From positions 1 through 57,252 of the forward strand of contig NZ_LRDB01000014.1 in the NCBI RefSeq assembly GCF_001592935.1: a stretch of DNA of 57,252 nucleotides, read 5' to 3'. The position numbers and the translations under genes are program-made. The notes under the pieces were generated by a model. It was not told the DNA's origin and did not search any database. It saw only the letters and a program-made list of their open reading frames with translations. Of this stretch, positions 8,696-17,555 are shown in pieces. The DNA comes from Roseivirga echinicomitans. Lineage in GTDB: Bacteria; Bacteroidota; Bacteroidia; Cytophagales; Cyclobacteriaceae. The first letter of the stretch is position 1; every line of letters starts with the position of its first letter.

Positions 8696-9937
8696 ATGGA
8701 CATTTTCAGCATCATTACCATACTTATTGTTCTTTCGGCAGTGTTTGCCTTTATCAATACCAAATTTCTGAAACTGCCTTTCACAATCGGGCTTATGCTC
8801 ATTGCGATTTGCTTTACCCTCGTTCTCACTATTCTAGGAAGTTTCAACCATTACATCTTAGATGAAGCCAAAATACTCATTGAATCCATCGACTTCGAAA
8901 CTGCCTTGCTCGACATTATGCTGAGCTTTTTGCTATTTGCAGGAGCGCTTCATACTAAACTCGATGCTCTTAAAAAACATAGAGTTCCCATTGCGCTATT
9001 TGCTACCATGGGCGTGGTGGTTTCTACCTTTATTATTGGAACGCTGATGTACTATGTGGCCATTCTCATCGGGCATGAAATCAATTACATCTATTGTTTG
9101 CTCTTTGGCGCTTTAATTTCTCCTACTGACCCTATTGCAGTTTTAGGGATTCTGAAAGATGCCAACGCACCCAAAAAACTCGAAATCAAAATTGTAGGAG
9201 AATCGCTGTTTAATGATGGGGTTGGCGTAGTTGTATTCTTGGTGATTTATAAAATTGCGGAACAAGGTTTGGCTTCGGTTGAGGCTACTGAAGTAAGCTT
9301 TCTTTTCTTCGAAGAAGTAGTGGGTGGAATTGCCCTCGGCCTTATTGGCGGATGGCTAGTATTCCAGCTTATGAGAACCATAGACCATTATGAAACCGAG
9401 GTAATTATTACGCTTGCCTTAGTAATGGGGCTCTCGGCTTTAGCCCATTTACTCCATGTTTCAGGGCCTTTGGCGGTTGTGGTTGCCGGTATTTTCATAG
9501 GAAATAAATCCCCCAAAATTGCTTGGTCAACGACCACACAGAATTATGTAGATAAATTCTGGGAGTTGCTCGATGTTTTACTCAACGCCATTCTATTTGT
9601 ATTAATCGGTTTAGAATTGCTTGTGATCACCATCAATGGTGAATACATCACCTTTGGTTTAATTGCCATTCCAGTAGCGCTTATCGCCAGATATTTAGCC
9701 CTAGCTGGCCCGGTAGCATTGTTTAAAAAGAAATTAGATTTCATTCCAAAAACCAACCTCATTATGACTTGGGGTGGAATTCGAGGAGGAATCTCCATTG
9801 CCTTAGCGCTATCGCTGAAACCAGAAATGGAGCGCGAGCTTTTCCTGACCGTCACTTATATTATAGTGGTTTTCTCGATCATTGGTCAAGGCTTAACCAT
9901 AGGCCCATTGGTAAAAAGGGTGTTGAAGAATAAGTAA
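8696..9937 (+). CDS. Na+/H+ antiporter, NhaP type (CPA1)
   Basis: 413 aa with 11-12 predicted membrane helices. The CPA1 core motif [17 protein letters not shown], followed by [14 protein letters not shown], holds the Asp residues of the ion-binding site (the ND motif of NhaP/NHE proteins). A C-terminal [16 protein letters not shown] segment is the conserved Arg-rich helix of the family. It exchanges Na+ (or K+) for H+ across the inner membrane and serves pH and sodium homeostasis, which suits a marine bacterium. The length equals that of short NhaP proteins without a cytoplasmic regulatory tail. It starts with the ATG at 8696. Confidence 0.93.
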   Translation: MDIFSIITILIVLSAVFAFINTKFLKLPFTIGLMLIAICFTLVLTILGSFNHYILDEAKILIESIDFETALLDIMLSFLLFAGALHTKLDALKKHRVPIALFATMGVVVSTFIIGTLMYYVAILIGHEINYIYCLLFGALISPTDPIAVLGILKDANAPKKLEIKIVGESLFNDGVGVVVFLVIYKIAEQGLASVEATEVSFLFFEEVVGGIALGLIGGWLVFQLMRTIDHYETEVIITLALVMGLSALAHLLHVSGPLAVVVAGIFIGNKSPKIAWSTTTQNYVDKFWELLDVLLNAILFVLIGLELLVITINGEYITFGLIAIPVALIARYLALAGPVALFKKKLDFIPKTNLIMTWGGIRGGISIALALSLKPEMERELFLTVTYIIVVFSIIGQGLTIGPLVKRVLKNK

Positions 9938-10045
9938 TATGACTTTAGGAGCGTTAATCATTTTGGCGCACCTAAATTCCACCATTTATAAATCGGAGTT
10001 CGGAAGGTTCATATATTAGGTTATTTTTGAGGAAACCATTTAGCT

Positions 10046-11908
10046 ATGCATTTTTTCAAACCAACCTATTACAAATCACTCTTGCTGCTCAGCTTTGCTT
10101 TTTGCGCTTGCAGCTCTCCTACTGAAAACCTAAGTATCAACACCACCGAACCCGATTTCGATCCAATTTTGGTAGAAATGGACAGCATTCAGGTGAGTGG
10201 AGACCTTGGCGATTTTAAAGTAACCAAAAGCCAAAAGCAGATTGAAGAAGGTTTACAAATCATCACTTTCAAATTCGAAGCAGAAAAACCAAGTGAGCTA
10301 AAGCCCGTGTCTTTGTCTTTCAATTTTCCTTCAGTGGATATTAATGGCTATTGGAACCCGACCAATAATGATAGAACGAATTATTACAGAAGTCCACTAA
10401 GCTCAAAAGCATCGCAATGGGCGCCTGTCCTCACCCTCTACAATAACAGGCTTCAGAACAGAATTACATTTGCCCTTTCAGACGCGTTAAACAAAGTGGA
10501 CATCAGCAGCTATTTGCGTGAGGAAGATGTGAAGTTTTACCCCAACATCAGGCTCTTTACAGAGCGTATGCCTAAAACCACTTCTTATGAAATTGAACTG
10601 AGAATTGACACTCGACCACTTCCTTATTACGAAGCTGTTGAAAAAGTGAGCGCATGGTGGGCTTCTAAACCAGAATACACTCCGCTTGCTGTTCCGGATA
10701 TCGCAAAGCGACCAATGTATTCTACTTGGTACAGCTATCATCAGGGCATTACTGCCGAAGAAATTATTAAGGAATCTGCGATTGCTAAATCATTGGGCAC
10801 CGATGCCGTAATTGTTGACGATGGTTGGCAAACGCTTGATGGCAACCGAGGTTACGCCTACACTGGCGACTGGGAGCCCGATAGAATTCCTGACATGAAG
10901 GGTTTTGTAGATGGTGTGCATGCCACTGGCATGAAATTCATTCTTTGGTACTCGCTTCCGTTTATGGGGGAGAACGCCAAGAATTTTGAGCGATTCAAAG
11001 GCAAATACCTTTTCTACTGGAACGGACAAGGCACCTGGATTATGGACCCGCGTTATCCTGAAGTAAGGGAGTACATCATCAATACTTATGAAAAAGCACT
11101 AGACGACTGGGGACTTGATGGTTTCAAGCTCGATTTCATCGGTCGTTTTTCGGCACAAGCCGATACAGATTTGACGGCCAGAAATGGACGAGATTTCGCC
11201 TCGGTCAACGAAGCCACGGATCATTTAATGACGGAAGTCATGAACCGACTTAAGGCCAAAAAACCAGACATTATGATCGAATTCCGTCAGCCATACATTG
11301 GCCCATTGATGCGGAAATTTGGAAATATGTTGCGAGGCACCGATGTCCCGAACAATGCAGTGGCCAACCGAGTAGAGACCACCACTTTGCGCATTATGGC
11401 TGGAAATACAGCCGTTCATGCCGATATGTTTATTTGGAGAAAAGAAGAGTCTGTTGAGTCGGCTGCGCTTCAAATCTTAAATATTCTGTACAGTGTACCT
11501 CAGCTTTCCGTTCGTTTGGAAGAAATCCCTGAGCATCATTTGAATATGATCCGTTATTGGTTCAAGTATTGGAATGAGAACCGCGACATACTTCTCGATT
11601 CTAAATTTATTCCTTCAAACCCAAGTGCCAATTACCCCATGCTAACCGCCCACAATGGCAAAAAGCAGATCACCACCCTTTTCGAAGAGCTTTTGGTAAG
11701 ACCAGAAAGTGACAATCTTTCTGCTTTGGACATTGTGAATGCCAAGGGCAGCAAAATCATTATGCTGGAACTGGCAAAAGATTGGAAGGGCAATATTGCC
11801 GTTTTCGATACTGAAGGAAATGAGGTACTGAACAAGTCGGTTACTTTAAAAGCAGGCCTCAACCGCTTAGAAGCCCCACTTTCTGGAATGATTAAATTGA
11901 CTAAATAG
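10046..11908 (+). CDS. GH36-like alpha-galactosidase, predicted lipoprotein
   Basis: 620 aa. The N-terminus has a signal peptide ending in AFCACSS, a weak lipobox that suggests lipidation at the second Cys. An N-terminal beta-sandwich (to about residue 210) precedes a (beta/alpha)8 barrel starting at YSTWYSYHQGI. The barrel has DDGWQ, the catalytic nucleophile Asp in DGFKLDFIGRF and a probable acid/base Asp in RGTDVPNN, all matching GH36/melibiase enzymes. A C-terminal beta domain ends at LSGMIKLTK. Predicted to hydrolyse alpha-galactosides at the cell surface or periplasm; the exact substrate is unknown. No SusC/SusD or other carbohydrate genes are adjacent, so it is an orphan rather than part of a polysaccharide-utilisation locus. 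Confidence 0.85.
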   Translation: MHFFKPTYYKSLLLLSFAFCACSSPTENLSINTTEPDFDPILVEMDSIQVSGDLGDFKVTKSQKQIEEGLQIITFKFEAEKPSELKPVSLSFNFPSVDINGYWNPTNNDRTNYYRSPLSSKASQWAPVLTLYNNRLQNRITFALSDALNKVDISSYLREEDVKFYPNIRLFTERMPKTTSYEIELRIDTRPLPYYEAVEKVSAWWASKPEYTPLAVPDIAKRPMYSTWYSYHQGITAEEIIKESAIAKSLGTDAVIVDDGWQTLDGNRGYAYTGDWEPDRIPDMKGFVDGVHATGMKFILWYSLPFMGENAKNFERFKGKYLFYWNGQGTWIMDPRYPEVREYIINTYEKALDDWGLDGFKLDFIGRFSAQADTDLTARNGRDFASVNEATDHLMTEVMNRLKAKKPDIMIEFRQPYIGPLMRKFGNMLRGTDVPNNAVANRVETTTLRIMAGNTAVHADMFIWRKEESVESAALQILNILYSVPQLSVRLEEIPEHHLNMIRYWFKYWNENRDILLDSKFIPSNPSANYPMLTAHNGKKQITTLFEELLVRPESDNLSALDIVNAKGSKIIMLELAKDWKGNIAVFDTEGNEVLNKSVTLKAGLNRLEAPLSGMIKLTK

Positions 11909-11961
11909 GCTAGTCAAAAGAAATCAAGTAGGTGGCTAGCGGTCAATCAACCATCAGCCAC

Positions 11962-12744
11962 CTACTCATAATACACCACCACTTTAGGCTGTTCGGGTAA
12001 TGCCCTATAAATGGCCGTTAACGCTTTATCGTTGGCTTCTAAAATTACCGAAGGCTGATATTCATAAGGTTGAAAATTGACCATAGCAGTTAAAAAAGAC
12101 TTTGTCCTTTCCATTCTTCTCCCCGACCAAAAACTACGGTTGGCTTTTTTATCTACCGAAGTGAGGTCCTCATCTTGCGTAATAAGAAAGTGGATTCCGT
12201 TGTCGGTAATCAACTTGATGAAAACAGGTTGGTGCACCAAAGTGTCGGGTGTCGTAACCGAAGTCAGTAATTCTTCTGGGTTTTTGGGCGCTATCTTTTC
12301 AATAATAGGCTCCTTTATAATACTGGCTTCAGACAGCGTTACAGACAGAGGTTTTGAAAATGTTTGTATGTACATGCCCTGAGGTAATTTTCTGAGCATT
12401 GGATCAAGCTTCATTGAGGTCATTTTCACATTGTAAATCACTACGCCATTGATAAATAACCCTAAGGTGCTGTCTGGCACATTGATGATTAAATGGATAG
12501 AATCCTTCTTTGAAAGGCTTAATAAAGCATCTCTATAAGCGATCAAACGTTGAATCGAATCTAATTTAGCGTCATTATAAACCGCTATTGTTTCTTGATT
12601 TTTCTTCCATTCTGCCAATTTGTTTACTGGAGCCATGGCATACTTTACCAGCCCAAAAATTATTATGATCAGTATCATCGCTAAAGCGATATATAAGAAA
12701 ATTGTCTTCCCGCTTTTGCTTAGGTTTTTTTCTTGCGCTTCCAT
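11962..12744 (-). CDS. Membrane-anchored periplasmic protein in the L,D-transpeptidase cluster
   Basis: 260 aa, not recognised. A short cytoplasmic N-terminus is followed by one membrane helix (about residues 14-35, with six consecutive branched aliphatic residues). A short coiled segment (KKNQETIAVYNDAKLDSIQRL) and a periplasmic domain with regularly spaced beta strands (LIINVPDSTLGLFINGVVIY) follow. The gene starts 5 bases after the stop of the upstream L,D-transpeptidase gene on the same strand, so the two are almost certainly co-transcribed. This context points to a role in peptidoglycan cross-linking or lipoprotein anchoring, perhaps as a scaffold for the transpeptidases; that is inference. 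It shares no obvious catalytic motif with them. Confidence 0.75.
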   Translation of the reverse strand: MEAQEKNLSKSGKTIFLYIALAMILIIIIFGLVKYAMAPVNKLAEWKKNQETIAVYNDAKLDSIQRLIAYRDALLSLSKKDSIHLIINVPDSTLGLFINGVVIYNVKMTSMKLDPMLRKLPQGMYIQTFSKPLSVTLSEASIIKEPIIEKIAPKNPEELLTSVTTPDTLVHQPVFIKLITDNGIHFLITQDEDLTSVDKKANRSFWSGRRMERTKSFLTAMVNFQPYEYQPSVILEANDKALTAIYRALPEQPKVVVYYE

Positions 12745-12748
12745 TCAA

Positions 12749-13405
12749 TTAGAAAATAAAAACCTTAGAGCCAATGGGCAGCGACTTATACACCAACTCT
12801 AGGTTGGCGTCATCCAAACGAATGCAACCATGCGTTACAGGTAATCCCAAAAACCGCTGATAAAGTGTGCCATGAATCAAATATCCATCGCCAATGCTCA
12901 ACGAATAGTCGCCCAAAACCCCGTATTCAAAACGGGACGAATGATTTGGAGAAGGCACAGGTAAACCATCTTCTACGAAAGCCCAATCAGGTTTCTTCCA
13001 CACCGGGTCTTTGGTCTTATTCAATATTCTAAATTCGCCTTTTGGCGTCTTAAACATCCATTGCTTTTTACTGTCGTTGCCTTTTAGAAGGATATAACTC
13101 CCAGTTGAGCATATATCGCTTTTGATCAGATTCGTTCCCTTGTACAAGTAGAATTCATTGACCGTACTGTTCACTACCAAATAGTTATTTTTAGGAATAT
13201 TGGCCGAAAGTTTCTTATCCAAAACCGCCAATTGGTTCTGCATGTCGGTCAGTAAAGCGGCTTCGGTTTCCTTGTCTACTTTCACCACATCTTCCTGAGC
13301 AGTTAAGCTGATCATGATGGTTTGAATTTTCACCAAAACCAGCAGTAACAACACCATGGTTGTCGCCAACACTACCCATTTCCTTATGTTCGTTTTCTTC
13401 TCCAT
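12749..13405 (-). CDS. L,D-transpeptidase (YkuD domain), membrane-anchored
   Basis: 218 aa. One N-terminal membrane helix (about residues 10-28) anchors a short linker and a C-terminal YkuD domain. The catalytic signature VTHGCIRLDD contains His192, Gly193 and Cys194, with an upstream conserved His in GYLIHGTLY. Enzymes of this family form 3-3 cross-links or attach proteins to the meso-diaminopimelate residue of peptidoglycan in the periplasm. It starts with an ATG overlapping the stop of the upstream transpeptidase by one base (TAATG), so the two are translationally coupled. The adjacent lipoprotein with a C-terminal Lys makes protein anchoring a plausible role. Confidence 0.9.
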   Translation of the reverse strand: MEKKTNIRKWVVLATTMVLLLLVLVKIQTIMISLTAQEDVVKVDKETEAALLTDMQNQLAVLDKKLSANIPKNNYLVVNSTVNEFYLYKGTNLIKSDICSTGSYILLKGNDSKKQWMFKTPKGEFRILNKTKDPVWKKPDWAFVEDGLPVPSPNHSSRFEYGVLGDYSLSIGDGYLIHGTLYQRFLGLPVTHGCIRLDDANLELVYKSLPIGSKVFIF

Positions 13406-14499
13406 TATTTAGTTGGGAGCGGTTTAAGCGACCCCACGATAATTACTTGTGTATTTTCTGAAGCCAAGCCAAAAAGCTTGTCCATATCATTGTTATTTAA
13501 AGCGACACAGCCATCGGTCCAGTCCAAACCTTTCCCGCCATCACCGTGTATTTCTATTAAGTTGCCAATGGTGGCATTCTTTGGAATAATGCCTTTGGCC
13601 TTATTCTCCTTAAAGCGTTTCTGATCATCAGCATTCGGGTAATTCAGCAGTAAAGCTTTATAATATTTGGTCTGCCCATTCCCCTTTTTCTTCACTACCT
13701 TATACACTCCTTCAGGAGTGGTTTTATCCCCAGAGAGCATCTTATCCCCCATCCAGTTGGCACCAAGTTCCATATTGAAAGTATGGGTCAGTTTACCTTT
13801 GGCATATACATAGCAAAGCCTCTCCATCTTATCGATGACAAAAACGGTTTCATTCGCTTTGCGCGATTTTTCAATTCCTGCAGACACCCACTTTTTCCAT
13901 TGTGGATAGTCCTTAAAGAATTCGGTCATGGTAGCCTCGGCTTGCCCAATCAGTTGAGCCATGTCCTTTTCCAACTTGCTTAAGTTCTCTTTCAGAAGTG
14001 CAGCATTTCCACTTTCAAATGCAACAGACACTTCATGATAAAGCATACGCGATTGTGCAAGTCGTTTTACCGAGCTTTCACTTAGCGGAATATTTTTATA
14101 CTTTAGGTCGAAACGCTCAAACTGATCATCGATTAAATCGAGTCGTTTGCTGTAGTTCGACCATATTTTCTTGCTCATATTTTGAGCTGTACTCTTGGCT
14201 AATATTGCCGTTTCTGATGCTTTAGAAGCCAGCTGTTTTGTGATCAAAAAGTCCTTCATAAAGAAGAAACGATCGTTTTCTTTGGCCCAAGCCACCATGG
14301 CCGAGTCGTATAAAATAGTTGCCTTTTTATACAAATCTGGTGCGTATTCTGACGCCTGACTTTTTTCCGCTTCCGAAAGCTTTTCTCGTGCCTCGGTTAA
14401 TTCAGCCAGCGGAGGCTGAGGGAAAATGAAGGAAGGAAATAGTAATGCCATGAGAATTAGCACAGTGAGCAGAGCAATCGCTAGCCATTTGATTTTCAT
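13405..14499 (-). CDS. L,D-transpeptidase with helical periplasmic region
   Basis: 364 aa. An N-terminal membrane helix (residues 5-24) is followed by a long helical, probably coiled-coil region (about 32-205). The C-terminal YkuD domain (about 215-355) has conserved HGDGGKGLDWTDGCVAL and catalytic Cys331. The WTDGC form replaces the classical HGC, as seen in a large subgroup of these enzymes. Helical content similar to that of the neighbouring lipoprotein suggests they could interact. It is the first gene of a three-gene set (with 12749-13405 and 11962-12744) and lies downstream of the lipoprotein, separated by a terminator-like hairpin. It could ligate or cleave protein-peptidoglycan or 3-3 bonds; which of these cannot be told from sequence. 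Confidence 0.88.
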   Translation of the reverse strand: MKIKWLAIALLTVLILMALLFPSFIFPQPPLAELTEAREKLSEAEKSQASEYAPDLYKKATILYDSAMVAWAKENDRFFFMKDFLITKQLASKASETAILAKSTAQNMSKKIWSNYSKRLDLIDDQFERFDLKYKNIPLSESSVKRLAQSRMLYHEVSVAFESGNAALLKENLSKLEKDMAQLIGQAEATMTEFFKDYPQWKKWVSAGIEKSRKANETVFVIDKMERLCYVYAKGKLTHTFNMELGANWMGDKMLSGDKTTPEGVYKVVKKKGNGQTKYYKALLLNYPNADDQKRFKENKAKGIIPKNATIGNLIEIHGDGGKGLDWTDGCVALNNNDMDKLFGLASENTQVIIVGSLKPLPTK

Positions 14500-14515
14500 A
14501 TCTTTTCCAAAAATG

Positions 14516-14556
14516 AAAATCCCCTTTAGGCTTTGAAACCTTCAGGGGATTTTGCC
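14516..14556 (-). terminator. Hairpin terminator/attenuator after the lipoprotein gene
   Basis: AAAATCCCC (14516-14524) pairs with GGGGATTTT (14545-14553), with a partly paired 20-base loop. On the minus strand the stem is followed by a T-rich run. It lies between the lipoprotein stop and the transpeptidase start. It would let the lipoprotein be made in excess of the enzymes, as in loci for abundant structural lipoproteins. Confidence 0.75.
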
Positions 14557-14574
14557 TTTATCGTTCTATCTAAA

Positions 14575-15180
14575 TTACTTTCTTCTTGGAGCAGCTTTGT
14601 ATTTGCTGATCACTTCAGTTAATTCAGTATTGATTGTGCTTGCTTTTTCTTTAGCAACTTTCACTTTCGCTAACGAAGGCTTCAACTCACCATTTTGAAA
14701 CATTGTGTTTGATTCAGTAATAGAAGCTTCAACAACATCTAATTCAGTTTTGATCGCCTCTAATGCAGTCGTTCCTTCTTTGCCTTTAGGAGCCTCAGTA
14801 ATTAACTGTCTTCCTTGAGCAACCAAAGTCTGAACTTCTTCCATAGAAGCCAAGATTTCAGCTTTCACTGCTTCTTTAGTGGCTTCAGTGCTAGCAGAAA
14901 CTTCGTTAGCCATTGCAGTCACGTTGTTTAATTTCTCAACAGTCTTAGTGTACTTTTTGAAGAACTTAGATTTTTGCTCTTCCAAGCTTGCCATAGCTAC
15001 CGCCATAGAGTCATTCAAAGCATTGTATTGCTCGGTAACATACACTTCGGCACCAGCAACTTTTGCGGTTTCGATAGCAGCTGTAGCAGCATCAATTTCA
15101 GTTTGTGGTACATCTGCACAAGAAGTCATGCCTACCATACCAATGATCAATGCACCGATTAATTTGTTTGTAATTTTCAT
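14575..15180 (-). CDS. Helical lipoprotein ending in Arg-Arg-Lys (candidate Braun-lipoprotein analogue)
   Basis: 201 aa. The signal peptide ends in a lipobox MTSC with Cys21 as the lipidation site. The mature 181 residues are Ala/Glu/Lys/Thr-rich, free of Pro except near the ends and one loop (EAPKGKEG), and strongly helical/coiled-coil. The chain ends KYKAAPRRK, so the last residue is a Lys preceded by Arg. In E. coli Lpp, the C-terminal Lys (ending YRK) is joined to peptidoglycan by L,D-transpeptidases, and two such enzymes are encoded directly downstream here. The combination suggests a lipoprotein that is covalently attached to the cell wall; the attachment is inference. No family name is certain (some resemblance to DUF4398-type helical lipoproteins). 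Its mRNA has a stable leader hairpin and its own terminator, consistent with high expression. Confidence 0.85.
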   Translation of the reverse strand: MKITNKLIGALIIGMVGMTSCADVPQTEIDAATAAIETAKVAGAEVYVTEQYNALNDSMAVAMASLEEQKSKFFKKYTKTVEKLNNVTAMANEVSASTEATKEAVKAEILASMEEVQTLVAQGRQLITEAPKGKEGTTALEAIKTELDVVEASITESNTMFQNGELKPSLAKVKVAKEKASTINTELTEVISKYKAAPRRK

Positions 15181-15213
15181 AATTGTTTATTCTCTCTTTT
15201 TAATTGTTGATTG

Positions 15214-15227
15214 ATGCCCGAAGGCAT
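15214..15227 (-). promoter_or_regulatory. UUCG-capped hairpin in the lipoprotein mRNA leader
   Basis: On the minus strand ATGCC-TTCG-GGCAT forms a 5-bp stem closed by the extra-stable cUUCGg tetraloop, 34 bases before the lipoprotein ATG. Such 5' hairpins commonly protect mRNAs from decay; that role is inferred. Confidence 0.6.
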
Positions 15228-15447
15228 ACATGGTTTTAGTTTTGATCATGAGACGCAACATTTTCAAAAAGTAACATGGCCGTTGAAAATATATTTTTCG
15301 AAAGGTTCAGAAAAGCCCAAATCATTCAAATTTTGACGTATCGGTAGATTTTCAATTTTATATTCTCTCCTAAGAAAAAGTCTAGTTATCTTATCGACCC
15401 AATTTTATCAGAGGAAAAATCAGAAAATATTCCGCAATAGATCGAGC

Positions 15448-16092
15448 ATGAGAATTAAGAAACTGAGAGGACACCATCGCATCTGGAAGGACATTGAAAC
15501 GTGGAGAAGTGAAAACCTTAAGCTAGATATTGAATCCTTAAAAAGTAGCCAACGCGACCATACAAAAATCTGGGTCAGCCCCTATTGCGACTACACCATG
15601 CTCAACAGCGAATTCCCTCAACCTAAAGGTAAGACCCGCCAAAAAATCATGAATGGTTTGATTGACATTTATAATGAATGGAAAAAGCAGCTAGATGAGC
15701 TGGGCGAGCCTTACTATCTTAAAATGTGGCTTAACGATCCTTATTTCTCTCAATCTCAGGTAGTCTGTGCGATTGGTGATTTTCTCCACTTTTACGATCG
15801 TACATTCTTTAAGCCTGACCAAGAATACACAGCACAAACTGAACCTCAAATCAAAAACCTTCCTGCTGGCTTTAATTGGGAATGTCGCCTAGACGAAAAG
15901 CATTTGACCAGCAATGATCTAGGCCAGCCTGAAGATTACTTTGATGAAGAAGATTACCTCATAGAGAAAAGTCGGCTCGAAGCCCAAATAAAAAAACCAC
16001 ACCGGAAAACAGTCAGCAAATCAGATGACGGTGAAGTAACAGAGTATTACTCTTTCAAATTGGGTCATGCTTGGTTGGGAAGTAAGGACTAA
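15448..16092 (+). CDS. Hypothetical cytoplasmic protein
   Basis: 214 aa, not recognised. No signal peptide or membrane segment. The N-terminus is basic (MRIKKLRGHHRIWKDIETWR); the middle is rich in aromatic residues (WVSPYCDYTMLNSEFP, YYLKMWLNDPYFSQSQVVCAIGDFLHFYDRTF). The C-terminus carries an acidic stretch (DEEDYLIEKSRLEAQ) and a basic one. The ATG at 15448 is preceded by an AT-rich 260-base region that it shares with the divergent lipoprotein gene. Codon use resembles that of its neighbours, so it appears to be a resident chromosomal gene. I can suggest no function. Confidence 0.75.
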   Translation: MRIKKLRGHHRIWKDIETWRSENLKLDIESLKSSQRDHTKIWVSPYCDYTMLNSEFPQPKGKTRQKIMNGLIDIYNEWKKQLDELGEPYYLKMWLNDPYFSQSQVVCAIGDFLHFYDRTFFKPDQEYTAQTEPQIKNLPAGFNWECRLDEKHLTSNDLGQPEDYFDEEDYLIEKSRLEAQIKKPHRKTVSKSDDGEVTEYYSFKLGHAWLGSKD

Positions 16093-16261
16093 CCAAGTTA
16101 AATCACTTCAGTTTCCCTCTCAAAATTCATTTCCATAAAGGAGGAGCTCTCGTCTCTAAGGTTTTTTAAAAAATAAATCACCTCACTAATCACTCATTCA
16201 CAGACTGTTAGATAGTTTATTCAAAAATATTCAAATATTTTTATTTCAATGTTTGAACTTC

Positions 16262-16275
16262 AATGTTACAACATT
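16262..16275. promoter_or_regulatory. Probable MarR operator before the decarboxylase-like gene
   Basis: AATGTTACAACATT is a 14-bp palindrome with one central mismatch, 43 bases before the ATG at 16319. The same motif in perfect form precedes the marR-type gene (17019-17032), so it is likely the binding site of that regulator. Confidence 0.65.
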
Positions 16276-16318
16276 AGTTAGCTACTTGAATTTGAAAAAC
16301 TATAAAACAAAAAATACA

Positions 16319-16873
16319 ATGAGAAAATTTGAAGTACCTACAAGAGAACAAGTAGCCCCTGCGGCACAAGCAATTTTTGATGACGTAAAACAGAAAATCG
16401 GAATGGTACCGAACATCTATGCGACCATTGGCTATTCTGCAAACGCGCTAGATTCATACTTGGCCTTCCAAGGCGCACAGGCCAAAGGGTCATTTAATGC
16501 AAAAGAAAGAGAAGCTGTAGCGCTTGCTGTAGCACAAGCCAACGGCTGTTCATATTGCCAAGCCGCGCATACTGCCATTGGAAAAATGAATGGCTTTAGC
16601 GAAGAGGAGACTTTGAATTTAAGGGCTGGAAAAAGTGGAAATGAGCGTTTAAACGTAATTGTTGCTTTAGCAAGAGAGCTTACCCTTAAACACGGACGCC
16701 CCTCTAGCGAAACTGTAGAGAACTTCTTTGCACAGGGTTTTGACAATGCTGCGCTTATGGATTTGGTGCTTTTGGTAGCCGATAATACTGTAACCAACTA
16801 CGTGAACAACGTTACAGAAATAGCCATAGATTTCCCAGTGGCAAAACCGCTTGAAGAAGCCGCAGAAGCATAA
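16319..16873 (+). CDS. Carboxymuconolactone decarboxylase / AhpD-like protein
   Basis: 184 aa from the ATG at 16319. A longer reading from 16253 begins with a non-ATG codon, would span the operator, and is rejected. All-helical AhpD fold with the redox motif CSYCQAAH (Cys77, Cys80, His84), as in alkylhydroperoxidase D and related carboxymuconolactone-decarboxylase-family proteins. Likely a thiol-dependent peroxidase or similar redox enzyme in the cytoplasm. The MarR-type regulator encoded 196 bases downstream shares a palindromic operator with it. The pair therefore looks like an oxidant- or electrophile-responsive module, comparable in logic to OhrR/Ohr; the inducer is inferred. Confidence 0.9.
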   Translation: MRKFEVPTREQVAPAAQAIFDDVKQKIGMVPNIYATIGYSANALDSYLAFQGAQAKGSFNAKEREAVALAVAQANGCSYCQAAHTAIGKMNGFSEEETLNLRAGKSGNERLNVIVALARELTLKHGRPSSETVENFFAQGFDNAALMDLVLLVADNTVTNYVNNVTEIAIDFPVAKPLEEAAEA

Positions 16874-17018
16874 TTACTGCAATAATTATAGATAAAGTTT
16901 TTGGTGATTGTTGAACATAGCCATCTAGCAATCAGGGTCAAAGCCTTGTGCGTTAGATGGTCTATGTGTTTATAGGCCTTCTTCTATTAACTCGAATCAG
17001 ATTTTGATTTCCACAGTC

Positions 17019-17032
17019 AATGTTATAACATT
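17019..17032. promoter_or_regulatory. Perfect MarR-type palindrome (autoregulatory operator)
   Basis: AATGTTATAACATT is a perfect 14-bp palindrome, 37 bases before the marR-type ATG. The copy at 16262-16275 differs only in the centre, and both are followed by AG. Two occurrences upstream of functionally paired genes argue for a real operator. Confidence 0.7.
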
Positions 17033-17069
17033 AGGTCTAATTTAGTAAGCCACCCGACAATATTTTAAA

Positions 17070-17534
17070 ATGGATACGCAAACAAACGCTCAGAACACCA
17101 AAAGCATTAAGGAGCAATTGCGAGCAAACCTATTGTACTCCGCCTATTGGCTCAGCGATTTGACCACCGAGTTTTTAAAACAATACGATATAACTCAGCA
17201 GCAGTTCAATGTATTGACCATTTTGGGTGAACAACATCCCGAACCCATAAGTACCAAGCAGATCAGAGAACGAATGATTATTAGCAATTCTGATACTTCG
17301 CGTTTAATAGATAGACTTTGCGACAAAGGTTTAGCTTGGAAAAGACCTTGTACTCATGACGGCAGATTGATTCAGGCATTTATTCATGAAAAAGGCCAAG
17401 CACTTTTGAGCGAAATCGACCAGAACATGGGCAAGCTTGATGATGTGATGTTCAATATTACCGAAGCGGAAGCCATAGTAATGAACAAGCTATTGAACAA
17501 AATGAGGTTCCACGCCAAGGAGAAAATGGTTTAG
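17070..17534 (+). CDS. MarR family transcriptional regulator
   Basis: 154 aa, winged helix-turn-helix of the MarR family. The recognition region is PISTKQIRERMIISNSDTSR followed by LIDRLCDKGL and the wing RPCTHDGRLIQAFIHEKG (the conserved D-x-R motif). The N- and C-terminal helices form the dimer interface. Cys residues in the DNA-binding half (RLCDKG, KRPCTHD) could serve as redox sensors, as in OhrR-type members; this is inference. It probably represses itself and the AhpD-like gene upstream through the AATGTTAYAACATT palindromes. The ATG at 17070 fits the usual family length. Confidence 0.92.
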   Translation: MDTQTNAQNTKSIKEQLRANLLYSAYWLSDLTTEFLKQYDITQQQFNVLTILGEQHPEPISTKQIRERMIISNSDTSRLIDRLCDKGLAWKRPCTHDGRLIQAFIHEKGQALLSEIDQNMGKLDDVMFNITEAEAIVMNKLLNKMRFHAKEKMV

Positions 17535-17555
17535 GTTAGCCCGAATCTTTGGTCG

